DNA from: Lingula anatina
Lineage: Eukaryota > Brachiopoda > Lingulata > Lingulida > Lingulidae
Assembly (NCBI RefSeq): GCF_001039355.2
Contig: NW_019775552.1
Coordinates: 10,797-46,024 of the forward strand
Direction: 5' to 3'
DNA length: 35,228 nt
The position numbers and the translations under genes were made by a program. Each line of letters begins with the position of its first letter. Position 1 is the first letter of the stretch. A model generated the notes under the pieces. That model saw only the letters and a list, made by a program, of their open reading frames with translations, did not search any database and was not told the origin of the DNA. Below are positions 1-12,699 of the stretch, in pieces.

Positions 1-3000
1 TTCTTTTCAAAGGAAACCACAGTGGGACCACTATAAATCACACATTGACTTTGGCAAACTGAAACCCAGGATTTCTATAATTGCATAATTATATTCCTTT
101 GAGCACACTTGTGTTTATTTTTTATATGAGGATGTCTTGCTAATTATATTTTCATGTGTCTTAAGTAATTCTTTCTTTTCCAGAATAAAGGCCTAAAATT
201 TGTTGCCAGAAATTTGAATTCTACCCCCCATGTGATGAAAGATGTTTATGCTTTGCTTAGTAAGTTTGAATCATTTTGCACATTTCTCTTTGCAAATTTC
301 AAAGTGAAAATGATTAAATAACTTATTTTTTTTTATTATTTAGTACTTAGAATATAAAAAAAAACAAAATTAAAAATTTTGTAAATATCTCTTCATATTA
401 AAAGAATAAGTATTTATTCTGAAAATTTCAAAATTCCAATGAGTACAACACAGTTGTCAAGAATATTTTTATGCTGCCTCACATTGTTGACGTGTTATTA
501 TTTCAGCTGAGCACTTGATGACACAGTTCCAGTCCAGAAACAGTCCTGTGCCTAAAATAAAACATGGCTTGGACTGCAGGAAGCAGGAAAATATTGCTCT
601 CCTCAAAGCAGTAAGTTCAGCTTGTGTCCATTATTATTATATTTAGAAGAATCTGTGCTGATGACATGTTACCCATATATTTTACATACACTGTTTCCAG
701 TATTTATGCCACTTGTCATATTACAGTAGAAATACTGTTGTAATCCTCAACTGTTAACCTGAATGGTTATCATAAGTACATAAACATTGGAAGTCTACTA
801 ACTGCTGAAAATGTTGCCTGCATACACTTACATTCAATATGTCGTGCCAATGACATATTGCGCCAGTAGCAGGCAATCACAGTAATTGTCAGTTGTTTTA
901 GGAAGCCTGCATTGAAGTGTGTGCAGACTTTTAAAGGCCAGCTGTTACACTTCCAGATATCTTTCTGACTGCAAGAAATTGTGGTCACTGTAAAAAATGT
1001 GAATGCCCAAAGACTTAAATCTCTATTTACTGTGTGGAGGTTTTTAAAAATGCTTTCTTGCCACCATTTATAAAAATACACAGTGATTGGCAATTTGCAT
1101 TTATTACTTAAATTACAGGTATTGTATTTTCAGTTTTTTCCTGTGAAACAAATTTGTTTAAATGTGCTTGTTAATTGTTTATAGGAATCATACATTAATA
1201 TTACAAAATGAATTTCTTATACTAATAATTACATGTCTCCAGAATATCCTGCATTTTAATAAAATTTTTGCATCAGTCAATCAATCAATTGATCAACTAA
1301 TCGACCAATCAATCAGTCAGTTTTCTATTGTATTTCCAGTTTCGCCTGATGAATGAGTTCCAGAACCAGATCTGTGTGTTCTGGATCAGGTACTCAGACA
1401 GGTTCCTGGAGAGTTTGGTGGAGAGTACCCTCTCCCTGCTGGCCATCAGTTACTCTGCACCTGTGGGAGGGGCAGTGCAGATGACCCCTGTCCACTTCTT
1501 GGCCTTACTGGACCCTAAAGCAAGCTGGTTTACCAAGTGGATGGTGAGGAGATAGAGTATACGTAGAATATTTAATTTTTGATATGGCTAAATTGTGGTT
1601 ATGTACCATAACTTTATGCATCAAAAAGATTCATTATACAGATGTGTGTAAGTGAGTGTGTGAATGTGTAAGAGAAAGAGAGAGAGAGAGAGAGAGAGAT
1701 TTCACAGTAAATCATTAAGCTACTCAGTATGCACATTAGTTTATATTTATCATCATTATATGGTAGTCAGTTTTAAATGATCTGGAGTATGAGAAACTTT
1801 AGAATTTCACATAAAGTCATACATGTTCTGCTGATAGTACATAGAATATATCAAGTTAAAGATCTGAATTCATCTGCCTGCTGTTTATAAACTACATGTT
1901 TAACTGTGGCATGTTGTGAAGACAACAGGCAGAAATAGTAAACACCAGTTGTTTTAGGAAGCCTGCATTGGAGTTTGTGCAGACTTTTAAAGGCCAGCTG
2001 GGACAAATAATGTACATATTTATATATGTTTAACACAAAATAATGTAAAACAACCAAATGCATAATACTTCATTTTGGCATTAAATCATGATTTTAGCCA
2101 AACAGCTTTAAAATACAAAATGGTTATGCTGGAAATGTTTAGCACTTATTTAGTATGTTCATTGCATAGCACAATTTCTTTTTTTTTTTGGTATAATTTA
2201 ATTATTCAGAAAAATTACAAAACAACTCTAAAATTCTTAATAAAAATCTCTTTTTCAGTAGTCAGTAAAGTTGTATATGCCAGTGTAAGCAGCAATGTGT
2301 AATTTAATGTGACAAAAGGAGTTTACATGCCTAGAAGCCAATTTAAGCACTGTGAAGATTTTCAATTTATATTTTTGTGTCGTTGCTTTCCAGCATGGAG
2401 GCTTCAGTCGCACACATGTCCTGAGTGGACTGGAAAAACATAGGAAAATTGTAAGTGCTGCAATAGAAAAAACATAGGAAAATTGTAAGTGCTGCAATAG
2501 ATTCTAAATATTTACATTGTTTAGAGTGATTGTGATTGTTTGTTTTTTTTTTAAGGTTTCATTAATTTATGCATCATTATGCCTGATCATGGTTTCTTGA
2601 ACAATGATTTGATAGGAAATTGCTTGATATTTTAAAAAGGTTAAGGATCATAAAACTAGAGGCAATGAAAATCTATTTCACACTATGATTTTTTTTGTCT
2701 TTTTTATTGATATTGGGAAAACCTTTTCTTTTGTTTTTCTTTGTTGATCTTCAAATTATAATTTTGAAATTTATTTTTTTAGGTGGACATTGCAGTGCGG
2801 CAGTGTATGGAGTTTGCTTCAGCCAGAAAAATTCCTCTTGATCTGCTGAGTGATATATCAGATGCTCTGTCTAGAGAGTCCTTCAGTGAGTATCTCATAG
2901 TAAGAGTGTCATTTGATCAAGTGATGTAATTATTTAACACAGAAGTTTGTATATGTAGGTTCTCTTCATTGTTTATAAGTATTTGCTTATTATTGTTAGT

Positions 3001-6000
3001 AATTAAAATTGAACTCAGAATTGTAGCATAAATATCACGTCTCAAACATTTTATCTTGTTAGAAACAGTTAACTATATAGTACTTTTCTCTACCAGTTTA
3101 TTTGAAGTTCTTTGTTTCATCTTTAATGGGCGCGGGAAGCTTATATTGTACATAACAGAATTATATTATATACATATATGAAAGCACATCCTCTCTATAA
3201 TCAATATACATATATCTTCCTATCCCCCAGGTGATGCCCAGAGAATGCACTATGTAGGACCAGAACTAGAGTACATTCATTTCATGCATTCCATGCACTT
3301 GGTGGGCAAACTACTGCAACATTCCAAGGGAAGGGATTTCTTTCCTGTTCGACTAAAAGACAGAGAAGGTAAGGTCACAGGTGAAGGCCAGCCCTAGAAG
3401 TAAGCCAGCAAGACAACAGTTTGAAATGTGATGAAATAGGTTTTTTCATTTTTTTTTTTTACTCACTTGAAAAATGATTTTATACTTATGTAACATGAAG
3501 TAAGAATAATATCTTACTTTTCTTATTCATTGGTATTAGGATGATATTATTTCAGACAGTAGGCTAATTTCTACCTTTTGGAACCTGTGAATATTTTTAC
3601 TGATATTACCCAACTCAACATTAAAATATTTTCAATATAATTGTGGTTAGTTAGTTTGTGTGATGGATAATTGTTCAGATTTAGTGAAAATTTAATGATC
3701 AAAGTATAATTATGAAGCTGCATTTTGAATTGTTTTTGCTTAGAATTAATGTCCTGTCACTGTGACTAGTTCTCTCGCTAACTTTTACTTTAACATTCAA
3801 CATGGGTAAGTAACAAAACCTGCCTGCTTCCCTCTAAATGATGATTATCCTGTTTTCAGAGCCAGTGTCAGTGACTGAGTTGTTGGTGACTATGATTCAT
3901 CTTATAAGTGATCCTAGCTGTCTCACCTATCACAAGCCCAGTGCAGGTATGTGTACTTAAAAGAACTTATGCCAGGACCTTTCTATAAAATATGCACTTT
4001 TGATAATAGATAATCTACTTTTAATAGGATTATTCCTAAAAAGATTGTTAAATTTGTTTAATGATTTGCTGAGAATAATTGTAATAATTTTCTCATAAAT
4101 TTGATTTTACCTTTTAGCCTTCTAGGTCAGTCAAAAGAATATTCTGTTTTTCTTGTATTAGTAATTGTTCCACCAGTTGTTAATTCTACAGTATATTTTA
4201 TGTGATATGTTGAAGATAAATTAGTACATTAAGTAGTTTTTGTGTAATTTTGTGTTTGGTCCTCTTGTAGCCTAAAGTTACTGCAAGTATGATGCTTGGA
4301 TGAGAAGTATGATAAGAGGATGCTTGTCTATAATTGTGTTCTCTACTTCACTCCAATATATATTCCAATATATATTCCGTTATATGTATATTATAATTGG
4401 TATTCCAGTGGCCTATGACCCTGGGGTATTGGCTGCAGACATGTTGAAGAAGCTGTGTATCTCAGAGGACATCTGTCAGATCTGTATGTGTAAAGATGAC
4501 ATTATCAATACTCTGTTGACACCCATCACACACTGGCTGGATGACTCCATGGTACGTGGGAAAGCCTGAGAAGTTAGAGGCATACCTTTATACAGCAAAT
4601 AGTAATAATACTAGTGATTCTCCTGGAAATTTCGGAAGTTTTCTCTTTAATATCAAACTATATCCTATCCAAAAGCCATGAGAATATTATGATGTTTAAA
4701 CCCTATTCCTAAGTTTTAAATTCCCTTATTCTTACCCTAAGAAATTAAATTTACATTTCCCTTACCAGTTGTGTATATGCCCTTTTACTGATTCAACCAG
4801 AGATATGTCATTGGTGAAAATCATAATGGTGGTCCCACGGATTTATTTCAGGAGCATGATATAAACCAAGCGACAGAGGTGACCTACCTGCACATAGCAG
4901 ACATCTTGGCTGCACTGGCCTCCACCAGTAGAGGGCGCCAGCATCTGCTGTATGGGGAGAGACAGGAGAGGTTTACCAGGTCAAAGTAAGAATTTTGTGA
5001 TTTTTTTTCTTTTGAAGAAGAAATTGTCAAATGCAGACTTCAGTTTGAAAGAGTAAGAAGACAGTTTGGTGATTGATCTCATTTGTTTTCCAAAGTAACG
5101 GAACTTGATGAAGAAGATGTATAATATATTTATTAATATATACTCTATGAATCAATAAGTCCCATACAATTCATTTAACATTTAATTTCAACATTTACCT
5201 TTTTCCAGATCCTCAGCAGCTCACATAATTGCAGAATTTGTCAAAAAAGCAATCAATGGAATCCTGCCAAATGACAGTGCTCCTCCTCCGTCCAATAAAG
5301 TTATAGGGGCATTCACCTACATCTGCAGGCAGCTGTATAATACATGTGAGGGCCTCTTAGTCATGTATTCTTATGACCTACACATGACAATTGCTGCGGC
5401 TCACAGGCAGGTGAGTAACTTATACATGTGTGGACCCCATATACATGTTAATGCACCTATAGACGGGTGAATAAAGTAACTTCTCGTGAACACAGTTAGT
5501 TTGTATACTGGCATGGCTGTCAAATTGCAATTAAATGTTTGTATTAAATTATGTTATATTATGATCTGATGTACTAAATTGTATTTTTTTTTTGCTATTT
5601 GTAGGCTTGTCTTGCCTCAGAGATGGTTGTCACTCCCACACCCTCTATAAATGGTAGTGATTACACCTGTAGCAAAGAGTCCAGATATTCCTCACATGAG
5701 GCGTAGGTTTATTTAATTAATTAATTCATAACTATTTTTTATCATTATATTGCCAAGAATATTAACCAACTTGCAAGAAAGTTAGTGTTGTTTCTGTCAC
5801 CTTTTAGTTGATATGATATTTTCAAATTGACCCATTAGTCTTAGACTATTTATTTTCTTGTGTACAAGATTGAGCAGCCCCTTACGAGTGCTTGTTAAGA
5901 AAAGTATTTCAGTAAATTCTTCAAAAGTTCTTTAAAAGTGTCTAGCATTAAAATGCCATCTGATTATAATTGATGCTATCCCATATATTATGGTTGTTCT

Positions 6001-9000
6001 CTCTTATATTATTACTGTTATGTTCCCATAGGTTTGTCTGGGAGGACACCTTGAGAGATAACCTGCTGAACTTTGCAGCCACACCCAAGGGTCTCCTGCT
6101 GCTACAGCAGACTGGTGCCATAGATGAGTGTGTGGAGTATATGTATGCCAGATATGAGAAGAAGTTACAGGTAGGCTGGAGAGGTTTGAGTCATCCAGGC
6201 TTGAGTACAAATTATTTGATGTTAGTTCTACTAATAGAAGTTTATGAAATAGTCAAAAAGTTTTGATATTGTATGACATTTTAAGTTCTTGTAAAAAAAA
6301 TAAAGATTCAGTGATTGGAATTTTGTAACTGGCTGAACTAGATTTTAGTATTGGCTAGTTTAGATTCCAATAAGATTTGTTAATATACCTGGACCTGAAT
6401 TTTGACTGTGACATCTGTCATTTTATCAATCTGAAATAATTTTTTAATACCAATTTAGCTGAGCAAATATGAGAAGTTTGGCTATGGTACTATGATGACC
6501 CAGGTGGCAGCCACAGCCCCAGGAATGATGGCACTGCAAAATACAGGTATTTATCTTTCAAAGTACAATTAAATTTGATGTAATTATGAAAAGCACAGCC
6601 TGTAAAAAGTATACTAGTTGATACTAAAACACCAAAGAAAAAAAAAATCCAATTTACTACACTATTTTCCAGGGTTTATCAAGGCCATGGTGAATGAGCT
6701 GTGGAGTGTATTAGAGTGTGGATCAGATGACAGGACTGTGTTCACACCCAAAACCTGGCCTGTAGAACCCATTGACAGGTTTGCACACAAGGTGAGGAGG
6801 ACAGTTTTATTGGTTATATGTGCAAATGTACTTTTTTTTATTTAGATGTGTCAGCAACACTAAGATTTTCAATCATAATGTGTTTTACTTTATAAATCAT
6901 TCACAGATTTATGGATTTCTGACTTCTTTTTCTCCATCACTGACAAAAGTGCTTTAATAATTTTTATAAAAATTGTAAAAAAAATAAAAGAAAAAAAAAA
7001 CATGAAGAGACAGATCATGTGGACTGTTATTTTAGGCATTCGTAATTCTTCAGAATCCTTATTTCTTTTTCCAGTCCCTAATCCGAATGCTTAACATCCT
7101 GAGTGCGTTCCCTGCAGTGTATGAGGTGTTATGTGACAAAACTCTTCCAGTGAGAGAGAGCTACAGCCTCAGAGAAATGCCTAATACAATACTGGTGAGA
7201 CACAGTGATTGAATACCATCTTATTTATCTGTTTGTTTGTTTACTTAATTGCTAATTTACTTTGGTGAGACAGTGACCTAATGCTGTCTTTTTTTAAACA
7301 ATGATTGATTGTTTAATTAATTAATTAATTTATTTGTTTAAAAAGTTTGTGGTACCGTTGTTATATTTCATCATCAGGAACGTGTGTCATATTTTATAGT
7401 GGGAGATGATCTTATGTATAAGGGATTTAATACCATGGCAAATTTCAAGAACAGTGGACACAAATGGAGTGCATTTCGCCTGCATGCATGCCATGTGTGA
7501 AGTGTGTTATTCCATACCTGGCATTGGGGACATAAAGCTCAACTTCTGCAGTTACACTGTAGTATAAGTCAACTACACACCACTTGTTGGCCAGGTTCAT
7601 GTAATATCCACAGACTTATGATGCATCTATGACTCAGTTGGTCTTTGAGTAGCAAAAGCAGATAGAGAAGAGCGGTATCTTTTTGAATGTGTAATATATA
7701 TTTGTAGCAATTGGTCAGTACATTGGCCAGTATGTTGGTCAGTATATTCTGTCCTTGAAATTTCTTCTCTCTATTCCAGGAAGTACTAGACAGACTAGTT
7801 CTGGTGGACACAGATGCAAAGATACACTCTCTCTTCAACTATGAGCAATCACATGTTTTTGGACTCAGGTATACTGCTGTATTTTTGAGCTAAGAAGAGG
7901 CTAGAAGGATTGTGATGCATGACTAGAAGAACTGATATTTTGCCAAAAATTAAGCAGAGTTATTGAATTTTCTTCCATATTAAAAAAGTAGACTGCTTTT
8001 CCCAGTGCACTAATGAAATGTAATTTGTGCAGTTATGAAAAAAACGTTAGTTGTGTAGCAATTTTACATGATGGCATATTGTAGAATCATATAAAATATT
8101 TTAATCAATTTTGATATTTAACTTTAACTGTACAAATTTTAATAACCCTTGAGTATATAATCACCATTTCTGTGGTGCATAGTCCAGTGAGTAATTTATA
8201 ATATAATGGAACAATTCCAAGAGTGCTTTCCTCATATGCAAGTTTGCTGTTGTAATTAGCAGTTTGAATTTGACATCAAATTTGTGCCTAGTTATACTTA
8301 GTCCCTGTTATTCTTCTTCAGGTTACTGAGCTCTATGTTTTCATGTCTTGACACATTTCTGTTGCTGCAAACACAGTACAGAGTACAAGATGTACTGTTA
8401 GCCTGCCAAGAGAATAACACAGTGGATGTAGGGTAGGGTAACACTGTTATATTATAACATTGTAATTGATATTTGTTAACATTATAAACACAGTACAGAG
8501 TACAAGATGTACTGTTAGCCTGCCAAGAGAATAACACAGTGGATGTAGGGTAGGGTAACACTGTTATATTATAACATTGTAATTGGTATTTGTTAATTGT
8601 ATAAACACAGTACAGAGTACAAGATGTACTGTTAGCCTGCCAAGAGAATAACACAGTGGATGTAGGGTAGGGTAACACTGTTATATTATAACATTGTAAT
8701 TGGTGTTTGTTAATAGTATAAACACAATACAATGTTAAAATTTTACCTTTGGCCTGTAAAAAGAATAACGTAGATCCACTAGAGTAGGCTAGAGTAACAT
8801 TGCCATTGATAGTTGATAGTTATTGGTGTAGAGTTTAGAGTCCAGAAGATTAACACAGTGACACTGGAGTAACAAGATGACATTAAATCAATGTAAAATG
8901 CTGTTTTAAGTGTGGTTGGTTGAGGATATCTTATTGTGTATTATACTACAACTATGCCACCTTTCAATTTGGATTAAAGATGAAATTTGTATTAACAAAT

Positions 9001-11604
9001 AATGCACATTGTTGAAGATGTTTAAAGTCACGAGTACATCTTTAAGTCTTAAAATATTATTTCCCTTTTATAGGTTGTACTGTAAAATTATTTTCTTATG
9101 TTCCAGTGGAGACATCATTGTTGATATGCTGTCTATAGAAAGAAACTACTTGCTGGTCAAGTCCTATCTTATTGGTGGACCAACAGAAAGAGTCATTCCA
9201 CCAAAGGTCTTATCAGTAAGTGACAAACACTGGAATAGTGACTTGTATTAAATGGCTTTTAAATGTTTGAAGCAAAATGCATGGTCACCAATACTAACAT
9301 TATTGAAGATTTTGTAATTTTACTTCTGGTTGTCAATTATTGTACCACCAGCGTTAGTGCTGGCGGTACACATGGTTTTAGTCCCGTCCGGATCGTTCCG
9401 CCGGCTCCGCCGGCTCCTGCGGCTCCGCCGGACGGCTACCGTTACCGCTTCTCCTCCTAGACGGGAAGGGCCCCCGTACCCCTCTCTTGGANAAATTATA
9501 AATTACTAAGTAAATAAACTTGGAAATTTAAAAACAAGCATTTAAAGCTCTTTAAATCTTCAGTTTTACATTGGATTAAAGTAGATTATCTTTGTCATTC
9601 CAGGAACAGACAGTGCATTGAGAGGTTATCACCTCACCCCCTTACAACAACTGGGAGTGAAGATGGCTGTCAGGTGAATTATTGTATATATTGTGACCAT
9701 CATTTGGTAAATTGTGGTGGTAGTGTACTCATTCTCTTTGACATCAACTAATGGAATCCTTGATCTTACTCTTAAAACATATCATATGATAGGCATAATA
9801 GTAATTCAACCCATTTTTTTTATCAATCTTGGAATTAACATAAGCTTTAGTATGAGATTTAATTACAATTCCATCATTATCTGAGTTCACCCTATTATAG
9901 TATTATATCATTTTCCTCACTGTCAGGTATGGCATGCACCTGAAGGTCCTGAACTCCAGCCCAGAAGCCACAGAGAATCTCACACAATTACTGAAACAGT
10001 GCGGCTACTTCTTGCATCAGCAGCAGAAGTCTGTAGAATCTAATTTACGTATCCTTTCTGTTAGACTGTATATATTTATGTTTTATTTCATACTAGATAA
10101 TCATGTCTTAATTTTTTCAAGGTGTTTATGAGAAAACATGAAGTGATTTTCAAAAAATTTCTGGAAAATTTTACGTGATGACATTATGTCTCACAGAGGA
10201 TTACCCTTAGGCTAACATAAAAAAAATTATAATAAATTTTTTCAACATTGAAGAAATAAAATCAAGAAATTGTTTACTGTATCTTTACATATTTTAGAAA
10301 GTAATCCACTGCCCTTTAATGGGAAGATTAGTTTTAAGTCAATCCAAGTGATAGTAATCCCTTAACATAATCCCCACAGACCTGCTCCAGGGAGATTATC
10401 CAGGCTTTGACTGGTTTGCCTCCACAATCTTCCTTCTCATGAATGGCAACCTAGAGAGGTCCTGGAAGTTTCTGTACCAGTTCTCAACTCTGGTTGCCTC
10501 TGGCTACTTGTGGATACCAAGGTTACACTCCTCTGTAAGTAACATCAAGTTTGCCCCCTCCTCCGTCAAGGGAAAGAGTGGCATGAAAAGAAGATCTGAA
10601 TCATATGCTCCTTATGTTCATTGTCTCTTGTTCTTCGCATCTGTATTGTGGTCCTCCCATAACAACTGTAGCCCGTCTGTCCCATTACATCTACATATTG
10701 TACATGTCATCTGTCCCCATTACAGCTGTCTCCCTCCACTCCCATTTTAACAAAATCCCACCAGGTATGTTCCATTATGGCAGAGTTCATCCCATCTTTA
10801 TGTGATTGCCCAGTATGAGAATTTTAATTAAAAAATTTCATTCTGTGTTTGATAGAAATTTAAACTAGTCTAGATAGATTAAAATTAATACTTTGACTTA
10901 TTCCAGGTCCATCTTCCTCAGGGTTTGATGAGCAGTGGTATTCCACCTCTCTTCTCCACCACAGGACACAATGTGGAGCTGATCTTACTGGCTGAGGTGC
11001 CTGAGGTCTTCTCTGCCTTCAAAATGTCAGGATACACAGTATCTCAGGTAAAAACACTCAGGCAGGTGTGCCAGTTGATGTACACTCTACACAGATGTGT
11101 ACACTCTAAAATTCGGATAAAATCATAGCAGTACCTATTAGACTGGAACATAAGCCATTATTTGTTTCTTGTTATCAGACATATGCAATATTTCATTTAA
11201 TTGGGCAACTACTTATCGTAGACAAATAAGATGAAAATAAAGATTTTAAAATTAGCAAACTCTTTATGAAAACTGTCCCAGAAGATCTCATTGGTAGGTT
11301 TGCTAGCTGGTCTATAACACTCCAGTCATTATCCTGACAGATTATTTCAGATTTTTCACAAAGATGATGATTTACATTTTCAAATTGTCTAGTAACATAA
11401 TGATATGACATTTCAGATTGTTCAGCACTGGCTGCGTCAGTGTTTCTGGAATTTCTTGGACTGGCTTGACATCACCCACTATATCTGCCTGTGTACAGTG
11501 ATGGGAATAGACTACCAGGTGAGACTCTCAGAGAGTGAGGTCAAGGTCACAACTAGTAGATGTCCTCAGAGTAGTTCCATCTGTTACCAATAGCTTATAA
11601 ATGT

Positions 11605-11641
<37 letters not shown>

Positions 11642-12690
11642 TGTGTTTGTCTGGAGGCCTTTAATGTACATTTATAAGAGTAACTTGAATGGAGCCATAT
11701 GAATATAATCTGCTTATTTAAATACAAATATATAGAAAAACATAAATCTGAGGTCTTGATTATTTTAATATTGTATTTAGTCAGTTATGTCACAAATAAT
11801 ATTGAAGGCAGACATGCCTTTCATTAAAAGTAGCAATTATATTACTATTTGATACGGATACCTTAAACATAAACTAAAGCCAGTTTCCTTAACACGTACA
11901 ATATGAACTTGAAAAGTAACTTTAAGACAAAGTGCAAGAATGTATACCTGTTGTTTCAGGTGTATTTGTGTGTGGCCATATTAAAACATATGAAGCAGGA
12001 AATCATGCACCATGTACAGCAACAGGATCTGGTCATTTTTCTCAAGGTCAGTGTCTTAATCTCTTAGCACTGTATCAGATAGTATAATCTTACCTGTTGT
12101 CTACACTAAAAAATAAATTATCTAACACTCTTATACCAGTAAGGGTTTCATTTCTGCAGCCTTGTACATTTCAAGTAAGAAGAGAACCTTAAAGGTATAA
12201 TAACTCTTCGTTTCGTCCAAAAAATGAATTTTCCTGGAGTAAACAACAATTTTCCCATACTTACCAATGGTAAATGAATCCATTTTTACATTCAAAGTTA
12301 GTCCCTGGTTTTTTTCTAAAAAGTTTGGTTTTTTGTTAAAATCTCTTAAGAGATTTTAACAGAGTATATCCATCAATGGAGGTCACGTGGTCTAAAGACA
12401 AGCTCAGATATCAGAAAAAATAGCTATAACTGCCGTTTTTGTGGTAAAACAGAATATATTACATTTCTATGAGTTATTCACAATGTTTTTATTGTGAAAT
12501 ATAGATCTCATACGAAGAGTTATTATCCCTTTAAGCATTAAAATTGCTATGTATGACTGTCTCCTTTTTGTTCTAGGAGGAACCAATCCAAGGATTTCGT
12601 GTTGGAGAGCACCTAGAATTTATGCAACAGCTGGAGAAGAAATTCAGGAAAACCATATTTTTGGACATGCAGAGTATCACAAAGCCTTGA
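1..12690 (+). CDS. TBC1D32: TBC1D32 (broad-minded/BROMI), 3' part, 25 exons visible
   Basis: TBC1D32 is a large helical protein with a degenerate C-terminal TBC (Rab-GAP-like) domain, needed for ciliary axoneme structure and Hedgehog signalling with CCRK/CDK20 (family knowledge). Exons read here, joined in frame across GT/AG introns: 184-259, 507-610, 1340-1543, 2394-2450, 2783-2885, 3231-3368, 3860-3946, 4409-4551, 4852-4985, 5209-5410, 5605-5702, 6032-6170, 6459-6546, 6673-6791, 7075-7194, 7780-7868, 8322-8432, 9107-9215, 9604-9673, 9927-10048, 10380-10534, 10907-11047, 11417-11518, 11960-12046, 12577-12690. That is about 970 codons. Recognisable blocks include [50 protein letters not shown] and the end [12 protein letters not shown]. 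All junction phases agree except 9215/9604, where coding sequence is missing. The 5' end lies outside the window. Introns hold only the repeats listed separately. Confidence 0.93.
890..944. repeat. Intronic dispersed repeat, copy 1
   Basis: This 55-bp stretch matches 1946-2000 at 53 of 55 positions, in the same orientation. Weaker similarity continues upstream (an aggca...agtaa stretch before both). Both copies lie in neighbouring TBC1D32 introns. It is probably a fragment of a dispersed element; the family was not identified. Confidence 0.7.
1276..1320. repeat. Degenerate TCAA-type simple repeat near a 3' splice site
   Basis: An imperfect array of tcaatcaa/gaccaatca units lies directly upstream of the polypyrimidine tract and acceptor of the exon starting at 1340. 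It is a simple tandem repeat in an intron; no function can be assigned. Confidence 0.6.
1674..1699. repeat. (GA)n microsatellite
   Basis: An almost pure AG dinucleotide run in a TBC1D32 intron, just after a GT-rich stretch (about 1640-1670). Confidence 0.9.
1946..2000. repeat. Intronic dispersed repeat, copy 2
   Basis: Second copy of the 55-bp repeat at 890-944, with two substitutions, in the following TBC1D32 intron. Confidence 0.7.
2433..2500 (+). repeat. 34-bp tandem duplication spanning a 5' splice site
   Basis: Units 2433-2466 and 2467-2500 are identical at 33 of 34 positions. Each contains the last 18 bases of exon 2394-2450 followed by the donor GTAAGTGC. Two identical donors therefore lie 34 bp apart. 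Using the first keeps the TBC1D32 frame. Using the second adds 34 bp and brings an in-frame TAG after eight extra codons. Confidence 0.9.
8369..8780 (+). repeat. 117-bp tandem repeat containing an exon tail and its donor site
   Basis: Three near-identical 117-bp units start at 8369, 8486 and 8603; a decayed fourth starts at 8720. The first 64 bp of unit 1 (8369-8432) are the 3' part of TBC1D32 exon 8322-8432, encoding roughly [21 protein letters not shown]. Each unit therefore carries a copy of the exon tail and the donor GG/gtaggg. Reading on past the first donor meets an in-frame TAG (GAT GTA GGG TAG), so only the first donor supports the protein. The length divides by three, which explains an open but meaningless antisense frame across the array. 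Confidence 0.93.
9342..9492. other. GC-rich structured island with an ambiguous base in a TBC1D32 intron
   Basis: A block of about 150 bp is strikingly GC-rich against AT-rich surroundings. It opens with a 28-nt hairpin (9342-9369: GTACCACCAGC, loop, GCTGGCGGTAC). It continues with repeated CCGCCGGCT-like units and inverted TCCCGTCCGG / CCGGACGG and GACGGGA motifs. It ends at an ambiguous N (9492). It sits exactly where TBC1D32 coding sequence is missing. It could be a mobile element, a contaminant or a misjoin. Confidence 0.6.
11611..11638. repeat. (GA)n microsatellite
   Basis: GA dinucleotide run in the intron following TBC1D32 exon 11417-11518. Confidence 0.9.
12189..12534. mobile_element. 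TTAA-flanked MITE, copy A (last TBC1D32 intron)
   Basis: A 346-bp non-coding element bounded by TTAA, with terminal inverted repeats close to AGGGATAATAACTCTTCG (left AGGTATAATAAC...). A perfect 26-bp palindrome centred on CTTAAG lies at 12335-12360, and a CACGTG core at 12384-12389. Related copies lie at 26906-27260 and 29531-30139; 13669-14014 is the assembly duplicate of this copy. TTAA target sites suggest piggyBac-type mobilisation, but no transposase of that type is present here. Confidence 0.85.
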
Positions 12691-12693
12691 GAA

Positions 12694-12699
12694 AATAAA
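12694..12699 (+). promoter_or_regulatory. Candidate poly(A) signal of TBC1D32
   Basis: AATAAA four bases after the TGA stop. It is canonical in sequence but very close to the stop codon, so the signal actually used may lie further downstream. It is repeated at 14174-14179 in the duplicated block. Confidence 0.4.

Noticed and set aside
8298-8732. 144-codon antisense frame with repeated [18 protein letters not shown] units
   Set aside because: It is the reverse translation of the 117-bp tandem repeat (39 codons per unit), whose sense strand contains the TBC1D32 exon tail.
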